A stretch of 64,000 nucleotides of DNA from Ruegeria atlantica (GTDB taxonomy: Bacteria > Pseudomonadota > Alphaproteobacteria > Rhodobacterales > Rhodobacteraceae): contig WQBJ01000001.1 of NCBI GenBank assembly GCA_013032095.1, positions 310,001-374,000 on the forward strand, read 5' to 3'. Below, piece by piece: positions 35,235-42,366 of this stretch. Both the position numbers and the translations under genes were made by a program. Position 1 is the stretch's first letter, and the number at the start of each line of letters is the position of its first letter. Below the pieces are notes generated by a model. That model ran no database searches, was not told the DNA's origin, and saw only the letters and a list, made by a program, of their open reading frames with translations.

Positions 35235-37084
35235 GCTGCGTTCTCGGCGTTTTCAAGACGTTCAGCGGCGGCGACCCAGAGCGCCTCGGCCTTTTGCATG
35301 GCTTCGACAACCTCGGCGAATTTGCGATTCCAAGTCTGCAGGTCGTTGATCTTGTCGTCCTCGTACAGCGCCGGGTCTGCCAGCTTGGTCGACAACTTCT
35401 CATGCATGTCTGTCAGTTTCTCGATCCGGTCCTCGCATTTGCGCAGGTCTGCACGCAGCGCAAGCACCGCCTCACGCGAGGGGCGCTTCGGCTTCGCCGT
35501 CTGCGGTTTCACTTTGACCGGTTTGTCGCGGGCCAGCAGCATTGCGCGGTAAGCTTCAAGATCGCCGTCGAACGGTTTGACCGTGCCGTCCGAAACCAGC
35601 CACAGCCTGTCCGCGACCAGCGACAGCAGATGCATGTCGTGGCTGACCAGAACAACGGCGCCGGAATAGGCGGTCAGCGCTTCGACCAGCGCCTCGCGGC
35701 TTTCGATGTCCAGGTGGTTGGTCGGCTCATCGAGGATCAGCATATGCGGTGCGTCGATGGTGGCGATCAGCAGCGACAGGCGGGCTTTCTGGCCCCCGGA
35801 CAGGCGTCCGACCAGTGTTTCCGCCTGATCCGCGTTCAGACCAAACCCGGCCAGACGCGAACGCCACTTGCCCGGAGCTTCATCCGGGCGCAGCCGCCGT
35901 AGATGGTCCAGCGGCGTCTCATCCACATGCAGTTCGTCCACCTGATGTTGTGCGAAATAGCCGATGCGCAGCTTATTGCTGCGGGTCATTTTACCCGCCA
36001 TCAGTGGCAGTCGATCGGACAGCAGTTTGGATAGGGTCGACTTGCCCTGACCGTTCTTTCCCAATAGCGCGATCCGGTCATCCTGATCGATGCGCAGGTT
36101 CAAACGGCGCAAAACCTCAGTCTCGCCATAGCCTGTCACGCCGCCTTCGATCTGGATGATCGGGGGGGACAGTTCCTCGGGCTCGGGGAATGAAAACGCC
36201 CGCAGTGCTGCCTCTTGTGGGGTCGAGACCAGTTGGATGCGTTCGATCATCTTCAGGCGCGACTGGGCCTGAACGGCTTTTGACGCTTTATACCGGAAAC
36301 GGTCAACAAAACTTTGCAAGTGAGCAATGCGCGCCTTGGCCTTGGCGTTTTCGGATTCGGCCTGGGCCAGACGTTCAGCGCGACGCTCGGCGAATTTGTC
36401 GTATGGTACCGCATAATACGTTAGCTTGCGGTCCTCCAGATGCAGGATCGAGCCAACTGCCCGGTTCAACAGCCCTCGGTCGTGGCTGATGATAATGACC
36501 GTATGCGGATATTTCGCCAGATAGCTTTCCAACCACAGGGCGCCTTCAAGATCCAGATAGTTCGTCGGTTCGTCCAGCAGAAGCAGGTCGGGTTGCGAAA
36601 ACAGCACCGCTGCCAGAGCGACACGCATGCGCCAACCGCCCGAGAAGTCGGAACAGGGGCGCAGTTGATCTTCGTCATCAAACCCAAGGCCTTTGAGGAT
36701 CGAGGCTGCGCGTGCTTCGGCCGACCAGGCGTCGATATCGGCCAGACGGGTCTGAATATCAGCAATGCGTGCAGGGTCTTCAGCGCTGTCGGCTTCAGCC
36801 ATCAGCGCGCTACGCTCTGTATCGGCAGCCAGCACCGTGTTGATCAGCGAGACATCGGACGAGGGCACCTCCTGTGCCACCCCACCAATCCGCGCCCGTT
36901 TTGGCAGGGATATGTTGCCCGATTCTAGTGCCAGTTCGCCCCGGATCAGACGGAACAGAGTCGTCTTGCCGGTGCCATTGCGCCCCACCAGACCGACCTT
37001 GTGGCCGTCAGGAATAGTAGCGCATGCGCCATCAAACAAAGGGCGGCCCTCGACCGCGTAGGTGATGTCTTCGATCCGTAACAT
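35231..37084 (-). CDS. ABC-F family ribosome-associated ATPase (Uup/YheS-like)
   Basis: About 617 aa from ATG at 37084, where the family N-terminus MLRIEDITYAVEGRPLF begins. The in-frame extension to 37372 is basic low-complexity sequence antisense to the divergent MFS gene and is rejected. There are two ATPase cassettes: Walker A GRNGTGKTT with signature FSGGWRMR, then GKNGQGKST with LSGGQKARLSLL. The Arg/Lys-rich linker lies between, and a C-terminal coiled coil (about 540-615) follows. There is no membrane domain, so this is a translation-factor-type ABC protein rather than a transporter. MarC is coupled downstream. Confidence 0.94.
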   Translation of the reverse strand: MLRIEDITYAVEGRPLFDGACATIPDGHKVGLVGRNGTGKTTLFRLIRGELALESGNISLPKRARIGGVAQEVPSSDVSLINTVLAADTERSALMAEADSAEDPARIADIQTRLADIDAWSAEARAASILKGLGFDDEDQLRPCSDFSGGWRMRVALAAVLFSQPDLLLLDEPTNYLDLEGALWLESYLAKYPHTVIIISHDRGLLNRAVGSILHLEDRKLTYYAVPYDKFAERRAERLAQAESENAKAKARIAHLQSFVDRFRYKASKAVQAQSRLKMIERIQLVSTPQEAALRAFSFPEPEELSPPIIQIEGGVTGYGETEVLRRLNLRIDQDDRIALLGKNGQGKSTLSKLLSDRLPLMAGKMTRSNKLRIGYFAQHQVDELHVDETPLDHLRRLRPDEAPGKWRSRLAGFGLNADQAETLVGRLSGGQKARLSLLIATIDAPHMLILDEPTNHLDIESREALVEALTAYSGAVVLVSHDMHLLSLVADRLWLVSDGTVKPFDGDLEAYRAMLLARDKPVKVKPQTAKPKRPSREAVLALRADLRKCEDRIEKLTDMHEKLSTKLADPALYEDDKINDLQTWNRKFAEVVEAMQKAEALWVAAAERLENAENAA

Positions 37085-37192
37085 GAGCCGCTCATAACAG
37101 AGCATTTCAGACGCCGCCAGCGGCTTGGCATGTTCATAACGCGGTCTATGTGCTAGCGCTGGTCCGGTTGTCTGATCCTGACGGAATTCATT

Positions 37193-38395
37193 ATGCGCGC
37201 GGCGTCTTCGCCTCCTTCTCTGGTCACTCTGGTGTTCGCCACGGCGCTGTCTGTGCTTACGCTGAACATGTTCCTGCCGTCGCTGGCGCGGATGGCCGGT
37301 GATTTTCAGGTCGATTATGCGCTGGTGAACCTGTCGGTGGCCGGGTATCTGGCCGTGTCCGCGGTGCTGCAATTGATCATGGGGCCGCTGTCCGACCGGT
37401 TCGGACGCAGGCCCATCCTGTTGATCTGTATGTCGATCTTTGTTGCGGCATCTATCGGTTGCGTGCTGGCCGAGTCGATCTGGGCCTTTCTCGGCTTTCG
37501 CCTGCTACAGGCCGCTGTGGTGGCGGGGCCGGTTTTGTCCAGTGCCGCTATCCGCGATATGTACCCACCGAATGAGGCCGCCAGTAAATTGGGCTATGTC
37601 ACGATGGCTATGGCGTTGGCCCCGATGCTCGGGCCGATGCTAGGTGGTGCGCTGGACAGCCTGTTTGGCTGGCGCGCGGGCTTTGTCTTGTATTCCATAC
37701 TTGGGGCAGGGGTGCTGTTGTTACTCTGGGTGGATATGGGGGAGACCAACACCAACCGCTCCTCGACCTTCTCGGCACAGCTAAAAGATTACCCGCACCT
37801 GTTTCGCGCCCGCCGGTTCTGGGGCTACGCCCTGTGTGCCGCATTTTCGATCGGCGGGTTTTACAGCTTCATCACCGGTGCGCCCCTGGTGGCAGCGGCG
37901 TGGTTCGATCTGAGCCCCGCGATGCTGGGGCTGGGGATTGGCATCATCACCGGCGGTTTTATGGTGGGCAACTTTATCACTGGGCGGATCGCAGGGCGCA
38001 CAAGGCTGACCACAATGATCCTGATTGGGCGCGTCGTCGCATCGACGGGGCCACTGGTCGGTTTGTTGCTGTTCCTTGCTGATCTTGGTTCGGTTTGGGT
38101 GTTCTTCGGATCGGCCATATTCGTTGGGTTCGGTAATGGTCTGACCAATGCCAACGCGACCGCGGGTTTGATGTCTGTTCGCCCTAAACTAGCAGGCAGC
38201 GCAGCAGGCCTGTCTGGCGCTATAGTCGTGGCATTGGGCGCCGTTCTGACATCGCTCACCGGTCTCTGGGTCAGCCCCGAGAACGGTCCGTTTCTGGTGT
38301 TGGGCATGATGTGGGCGTGTAGTTTCACCGGTCTTCTGGCTGTACTTTTCGTGCGCTGGGTCGACCGGCAGGACCCACTTCCGGAAGCGATCTGA
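37193..38395 (+). CDS. Bcr/CflA-type multidrug MFS exporter
   Basis: A 400-aa 12-segment carrier of the DHA1 group. The loop 2-3 motif GPLSDRFGRRPILL (about residues 64-77) and the LQAAVVAGPVLSSAAIRDMY block near residue 105, followed by LGPMLGGALDSLFGWRAGF, fit Bcr/CflA drug exporters. It is divergent from the ABC-F gene by 108 bp. The substrates (for example bicyclomycin, chloramphenicol or sulfonamides in relatives) are not predictable here. Confidence 0.88.
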   Translation: MRAASSPPSLVTLVFATALSVLTLNMFLPSLARMAGDFQVDYALVNLSVAGYLAVSAVLQLIMGPLSDRFGRRPILLICMSIFVAASIGCVLAESIWAFLGFRLLQAAVVAGPVLSSAAIRDMYPPNEAASKLGYVTMAMALAPMLGPMLGGALDSLFGWRAGFVLYSILGAGVLLLLWVDMGETNTNRSSTFSAQLKDYPHLFRARRFWGYALCAAFSIGGFYSFITGAPLVAAAWFDLSPAMLGLGIGIITGGFMVGNFITGRIAGRTRLTTMILIGRVVASTGPLVGLLLFLADLGSVWVFFGSAIFVGFGNGLTNANATAGLMSVRPKLAGSAAGLSGAIVVALGAVLTSLTGLWVSPENGPFLVLGMMWACSFTGLLAVLFVRWVDRQDPLPEAI

Positions 38396-38497
38396 ACCGC
38401 AACACATCATAGTGCTTTTCATATCAGACAGACCGTGCTAGGCGGCGCGCGATGGATTTCGGCGCGAACCCGCGCCTTATGTTAAGGAGAGGCCGAT

Positions 38498-38920
38498 ATG
38501 GCACTGGAACGCACATTCTCGATCATCAAACCCGATGCAACCCGCCGTAACCTGACTGGCAAAATCAACGCCAAGTTCGAAGAAGCTGGTCTGCGCATCG
38601 TCGCGCAAAAACGCATCCACATGACCAAAGCTCAGGCTGGCAAGTTCTATGACGTGCACGCCGAGCGTCCGTTCTATGACGAACTGTGCGAATTCATGTC
38701 GTCGGCTCCGGTTGTTGTTCAGGTTCTGGAAGGCGAAGGCGCCATTGCAAAGAACCGCGAAGTCATGGGCGCAACCAACCCCGCAGACGCAGCCCCCGGC
38801 ACCATCCGCGCCGAGTTCGCTGAATCGGTTGGCGAAAACTCGGTCCACGGTTCGGACGCTCCGGAAACTGCAGCTGTTGAGATCGCCTACTTCTTCTCGG
38901 GCATCGAATTGGTCGGCTAA
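38498..38920 (+). CDS. ndk: nucleoside diphosphate kinase
   Basis: A 140-aa enzyme that transfers the gamma-phosphate from ATP to other NDPs. The catalytic histidine lies in [20 protein letters not shown] (about residue 117), and [14 protein letters not shown] starts the protein as usual. TTAAGGAGAGG precedes the ATG. Single-gene unit ended by a strong terminator that overlaps the end of the convergent TfoX-domain gene. Confidence 0.97.
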   Translation: MALERTFSIIKPDATRRNLTGKINAKFEEAGLRIVAQKRIHMTKAQAGKFYDVHAERPFYDELCEFMSSAPVVVQVLEGEGAIAKNREVMGATNPADAAPGTIRAEFAESVGENSVHGSDAPETAAVEIAYFFSGIELVG

Positions 38921-38943
38921 TCCACCATCAGATCGGATTATTG

Positions 38944-38976
38944 GGCCGCTCCCGGCGTCGGGGGCGGCCTTTTTTA
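38944..38976 (+). terminator. rho-independent terminator of ndk
   Basis: GGCCGCTCCCG and CGGGGGCGGCC pair over 11 bp (one G-T) around GCGT, then TTTTTTATT. The T-tract overlaps the stop codon of the opposite-strand TfoX-domain gene at 38974. Confidence 0.9.
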
Positions 38977-39321
38977 TTCCGAATTGAGATCATCGGCCGA
39001 CACGCGCACGCCGATTGCGTCCAGATCCGAGATCATTTTATGTTCGGGCGCTGAGCTGACACGTGCTTTGATCGCGTCAAACCGTTGGCGTAACGCCTTT
39101 TTCTCCTCGCCCTTGCAGTCGTTCCAAGGGCGGCCCTGCAGTCCCATGACCAGCACGTAGTAGCCGATGAAATGTGGACGAGTTCCGGCCTGCACTACAC
39201 GGGCATAGGCCTCATCCGGACCGATCTCACGCAGTTGCTGGGCGGAGTGAATGTCTGCACGTGCGCAGGCTTGCTCAAATGCAGGGCCAAGATTACGGAT
39301 CGAAGAGATGGGGTCTGACAT
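38974..39321 (-). CDS. TfoX C-terminal-domain (helix-hairpin-helix-like) protein
   Basis: About 115 aa from ATG at 39321, with AAAGG upstream; an in-frame TTG at 39327 would add two residues. The sequence ISSIRNLGPAFEQACARADI, then LREIGPDEAYARVV and RPHFIGYYVLVMGLQGRPWND, is the TfoX/Sxy C-terminal domain. The N-terminal TfoX half is absent. TfoX/Sxy proteins regulate competence in gammaproteobacteria; free-standing C-terminal domains in alphaproteobacteria have no known role. It is divergent from the RHH-CHAD-ParA-CYTH operon with a 119-bp spacer. Confidence 0.82.
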   Translation of the reverse strand: MSDPISSIRNLGPAFEQACARADIHSAQQLREIGPDEAYARVVQAGTRPHFIGYYVLVMGLQGRPWNDCKGEEKKALRQRFDAIKARVSSAPEHKMISDLDAIGVRVSADDLNSE

Positions 39322-39381
39322 GCGCAACCTTTAGCCTTGTGTTGCGGGACTGTCGACCTGACGTAGGGTCAGCTTGAGAAT

Positions 39382-39403
39382 TACCTTGCCACATTACAAG
39401 GTA
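39382..39403. promoter_or_regulatory. 7-bp inverted repeat upstream of the RHH-CHAD-ParA-CYTH operon
   Basis: TACCTTG (39382-39388) and CAAGGTA (39397-39403) are a perfect inverted repeat with an 8-bp spacer, 37 bp before the RHH start codon. A tentative TTGCCA-17-TTTCAT promoter would overlap its left arm. Ribbon-helix-helix proteins usually bind such repeats and often repress their own operon, so this could be an operator or a partition-site element. Confidence 0.5.
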
Positions 39404-39440
39404 TGCAATTTCATGAAGCCATGCTGTCACGAGGTTGCCG

Positions 39441-39626
39441 ATGTCCAAGAGCAAGGAAACCGGTGAAAAATCCGGCAAGAGCAAAAAGAACACGTCGCTG
39501 AGGTTAGATGGTAAGACGTTGAATTCTTTAAAAAATCTCGCAATCGAAGGGGGAGGCAGCGTCCAAAATACCATCAAGATTTTGGTAAACGAGTATCTTG
39601 AGACACCGAAAGAGGGTCGGTCTTGA
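39441..39626 (+). CDS. small ribbon-helix-helix-like protein, possible ParA partner
   Basis: A 61-aa protein from ATG at 39441, with GAGG 6 nt upstream. Residues 1-17 are Lys/Ser/Glu-rich and probably disordered. Residues 18-55 follow the ribbon-helix-helix pattern: a short strand TSLRLDG, helix TLNSLKNLAIE, a GGG turn, then SVQNTIKILVNEYLE. No precise family is recognised. Small RHH proteins with a flexible basic tail (ParG, omega) are the partners of ParA ATPases in minimal partition systems, and a ParA gene lies two genes downstream. The stop codon overlaps the next start by one base (TGATG). Autoregulation through the repeat at 39382-39403 is plausible. Confidence 0.75.
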   Translation: MSKSKETGEKSGKSKKNTSLRLDGKTLNSLKNLAIEGGGSVQNTIKILVNEYLETPKEGRS

Positions 39627-41143
39627 TGGGGCAAACCAGCAGCTTCTTTATCATTCCGGGTAAATTCGATCCGGCTGGGCTCTCGGATGCGCTTAGAGGG
39701 CTGACGCCTGTCTTTGAAGCGCCAACAGCCGCTCGCCCCTTTGATCTGCTGGATTGCCATGATCAATCGCTGCGGGCACAAGGTCAGCTATTAATTGCAT
39801 CTGGTGGCACCTTGCGTCTGCTGCGGGGCCAGGGGGACGTGGCCGTTCAAAGGTGCAAAGGCAAAGGAACATTTGTTCAGGACATGCCGGATGGGCCGGT
39901 TCGTTCAGCGCTGGTAGGGTTTCCCAAATTGCGTGCCCTGATGAGCATCGGGTCGGGCAAAGTTGAAACCGCTAATTTTGCCGTGCTGGATGATCTGCAA
40001 AAGACCCAAGTGCGGGGAAGTGTGCTGTCTTTGACTGCGAATGACGGACAGGTGGCCCTTGTGACGGTTCATCCCATGCGTGGTTACGACCGTTCCTATC
40101 AGTCGGTTTGTTCAACGTTTGAAAGCATGGCGGATGGGAATGGGGGCATTGAGGCGGTATTTCATAGCCTGTTTTCTGATGCGACTCCCTACAACGCTAA
40201 GCCCGAAGTCAAATTGGGTATGCAGGAGCCTTCTATCGAAGTGGCAGCCGATATCATTCGCACCTTTCTGGTTGTCGCGCGCCAGAATGAGGCGGGTGTA
40301 ATCGCCGATATCGACACAGAGTTTTTACACGATTACCGGGTTTCACTGCGCCGCGTTCGGTCGGTGCTGAGCCTGTTCAAGGGTGTGTTTTCCCCTGAGC
40401 AGACAGACGTGCTGAAACGTGAATTCTCTGACTTGATGGCGCCTACAGGGCGGGTGCGGGATCTGGATGTCTATCTTTTGGAAAAAGACATTTATTTTAA
40501 TTTGATACCGGCCAACCTTCATCAGGGGGTCGAGGCCATGTTCGCACAGTTTGCCAAGGAACGGACCCGTGCATTAGCTGGGCTGTCCCGACGGTTTCGC
40601 AGTGCTGCTTACGACCAGAAAATGAATGACCTATTTGCGCTGTTTGCAGATACAAAAGGCTTGGAGCCTGGCCCAAAAGCAGATCGCGGTGCATACGACT
40701 ATGCCTGTGCACTGATCTGGAAGCGCTATCGTAAGGTGTGCAAGCTGGCGCGCGGTATTACCCCGGACACTCCGGACCAGGTCGTGCATGACTTGCGGAT
40801 TGATTGCAAGAAACTGCGCTATCTGATGGAGTTTTTTGCTCCTCTTTTCGATAAGTCTGATTTCAAAAAGCTTATCAAGCCGTTGAAAAAGCTGCAGGAT
40901 AACCTTGGTCTGTTCAACGACTATTCGGTCCAGCAAGAGGCGTTGTTTGAATTCGTTGCGACCCAAAGCAATTCCCAAGGCCAGGCGAACGCTCAACTTG
41001 CCATGTCGGTTGGAGGGTTAATCGCTGTGCTTGATCAACGCCAAAAAGCCGAGCGCGACCGTGTCATCGCCAATTTCCAGCATTTTGACAGCCCGGACAT
41101 TCAGCACCTGTTCCGAACCCTGTTTCACCACAAGGAGGACTGA
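39626..41143 (+). CDS. CHAD-domain protein with a degenerate CYTH-like N-terminus
   Basis: About 505 aa from ATG at 39626. Residues about 1-170 have the outline of a CYTH barrel (FDLLDCHDQSLRAQGQLL, then TLRLLRGQG) but lack the ExExK catalytic motif at the start. Residues about 205-490 are a CHAD domain: two helical halves each with the conserved His/Arg pattern, FLHDYRVSLRRVRSVLSLF and VVHDLRIDCKKLRYLMEFF. CHAD domains bind polyphosphate through basic residues and target proteins to polyphosphate granules. No signal peptide or membrane segment is seen. It is linked to the RHH gene by a one-base overlap and to parA by 3 nt. Likely a cytoplasmic granule-binding adaptor. Confidence 0.85.
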   Translation: MGQTSSFFIIPGKFDPAGLSDALRGLTPVFEAPTAARPFDLLDCHDQSLRAQGQLLIASGGTLRLLRGQGDVAVQRCKGKGTFVQDMPDGPVRSALVGFPKLRALMSIGSGKVETANFAVLDDLQKTQVRGSVLSLTANDGQVALVTVHPMRGYDRSYQSVCSTFESMADGNGGIEAVFHSLFSDATPYNAKPEVKLGMQEPSIEVAADIIRTFLVVARQNEAGVIADIDTEFLHDYRVSLRRVRSVLSLFKGVFSPEQTDVLKREFSDLMAPTGRVRDLDVYLLEKDIYFNLIPANLHQGVEAMFAQFAKERTRALAGLSRRFRSAAYDQKMNDLFALFADTKGLEPGPKADRGAYDYACALIWKRYRKVCKLARGITPDTPDQVVHDLRIDCKKLRYLMEFFAPLFDKSDFKKLIKPLKKLQDNLGLFNDYSVQQEALFEFVATQSNSQGQANAQLAMSVGGLIAVLDQRQKAERDRVIANFQHFDSPDIQHLFRTLFHHKED

Positions 41144-41146
41144 GGA

Positions 41147-41902
41147 GTGAAGATCATTGCCTGCTACAGCAACAAGGGCGGGGTGGGTAAAACCGCGACC
41201 TCAGTGAACCTGGCCTACGCCTATGCGCGGGCGGGAAGCACGGTGCTGTTGTGTGATCTCGATCCGCAGGGCGCATCGGGGTTCTATTTTCGTGTGAAGC
41301 CGTCGAAAAAACTAACCGACGCGCGGTTCTTCGAGGATGTCGCGCGGTTCACCAAGTCGATCCGTGCCAGTGATTTTGAGGGGCTGGACGTGTTGCCCGC
41401 TAACCTGACCTTCCGCGATTTCGACGTGTTTCTTTCGCGCATGCGGAACAAACGATCTCGGTTGAAAAAAGCGCTGGTGACGGCGGGCAGTGATTACGAC
41501 GTGATCATCCTGGACTGCCCTCCGAATTTTTCGACCCTGTCCGAGAATATCTTCAAGGCCGCCGATCAAATCCTCGTGCCGGTTATTCCGACCACCCTGT
41601 CCGAGCGGACACTGGAACAGTTGGTAAGTTTTTTCGAAAAGCAGAAGCTGCCAAAGAAAAAGATCAAGGCGTTCTTCTCGATGGTTCAGCGGCGCAAGAC
41701 CTTGCATCTTGAGACGATGGAGAAAATGCGAAAAGCATACAAGAAGCGGTTCCTGAACAGTGAAATTCCGTTTGCCGCGGATATTGAACGCATGGGTCAA
41801 AACCGCGCCCCGGTCAGCATCTATGCTGGCCGCAGTGCGGCAAGCGCTGCCTATCAGGCGCTGTTCGATGAATTGGAAAATGGAGTGGTTTCAACCAAAT
41901 GA
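41147..41902 (+). CDS. ParA-family partition ATPase without a DNA-binding domain
   Basis: A 251-aa protein starting at GTG, preceded by GAGGA. The deviant Walker A SNKGGVGKTATSVNLA (about residues 8-23), Walker A' LLCDLDPQGASG and Walker B DYDVIILDCPPNFSTL are intact. There is no N-terminal helix-turn-helix, so it is of the short (type Ib / cargo-positioning) kind, related to ParF, McdA and PpfA. Such ATPases bind nucleoid DNA nonspecifically and move a cargo whose adaptor stimulates ATPase activity. No ParB with a CTPase/HTH layout adjoins; the RHH protein and the CHAD protein are the candidate partners. It overlaps the CYTH gene by 4 nt. Confidence 0.88.
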   Translation: MKIIACYSNKGGVGKTATSVNLAYAYARAGSTVLLCDLDPQGASGFYFRVKPSKKLTDARFFEDVARFTKSIRASDFEGLDVLPANLTFRDFDVFLSRMRNKRSRLKKALVTAGSDYDVIILDCPPNFSTLSENIFKAADQILVPVIPTTLSERTLEQLVSFFEKQKLPKKKIKAFFSMVQRRKTLHLETMEKMRKAYKKRFLNSEIPFAADIERMGQNRAPVSIYAGRSAASAAYQALFDELENGVVSTK

Positions 41903-42366
41903 GCACCGAAATTGAACGCAAGTTTCTGGTCGCGGAGTTGCCGGACCTGAGTGACGCGGAAAAGGCCGTCGTGCGTCAGGGTTATTTGACGGCACCTGAT
42001 GACTCCACCGAATTGCGTTTGCGTCAGAAAAACGACAAATTCTTCCTGACCCTCAAGGGCAGCGGAGCAATGGTGCGGATTGAACGCGAGGCCGAGATTA
42101 CTGCAGAGCAATTCGAAACTTTCTGGCCCGAGACGGACGGGCGCCGCGTAGAAAAAGAACGTTATACCGGGCAATTGCCGGATGGGCGTGTGTTTGAGTT
42201 GGACGTGTTTTCGGGTGATCTGAGCCCGTTACGATTGGTCGAGGTGGAGTTTCAGAGTGAAGCCGAGGCGCAGGCCTATACGCCGCCTGCTTGGTTCGGT
42301 GCCGATGTAACCGCCGATAAGCGTTATAAAAACAAGACTATGGCAATCAAGGGTGTGCCTGCTTAG
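41899..42366 (+). CDS. CYTH-domain triphosphatase-like protein
   Basis: A 155-aa single CYTH domain. The metal/phosphate signature EIERKFLV (ExExK) is at residues 4-11, and the following basic and acidic pattern is intact: ELRLRQKNDKFFLTLKG, RIEREAEI, ELDVFSGDLSPLRLVEVEF and DKRYKNKTMA. CYTH enzymes hydrolyse tripolyphosphate or thiamine triphosphate, or act as class IV adenylate cyclases; short bacterial members are mostly inorganic triphosphatases. The start overlaps the parA stop (ATGA). Its partner gene encodes CHAD, which binds polyphosphate, favouring a polyphosphate-related substrate. Its stop overlaps the stop of the convergent histidine kinase gene by two bases. Confidence 0.9.
   Translation: MSTEIERKFLVAELPDLSDAEKAVVRQGYLTAPDDSTELRLRQKNDKFFLTLKGSGAMVRIEREAEITAEQFETFWPETDGRRVEKERYTGQLPDGRVFELDVFSGDLSPLRLVEVEFQSEAEAQAYTPPAWFGADVTADKRYKNKTMAIKGVPA

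Noticed and set aside
34425..35552. Plus-strand open frame of 375 codons across the aspartic protease, marC and ABC-F genes
   Set aside because: It crosses several well-supported minus-strand genes and its translation is Gln/Arg/His-rich with no domain.
37085..37372. N-terminal extension of the ABC-F ATPase
   Set aside because: Basic low-complexity sequence antisense to the divergent MFS gene; family alignment starts at 37084.
41147..41902. ParA gene as evidence of a plasmid or integrated element
   Set aside because: There is no replication gene and no parB of the usual type; the flanks are housekeeping genes and the operon partners are CHAD and CYTH.
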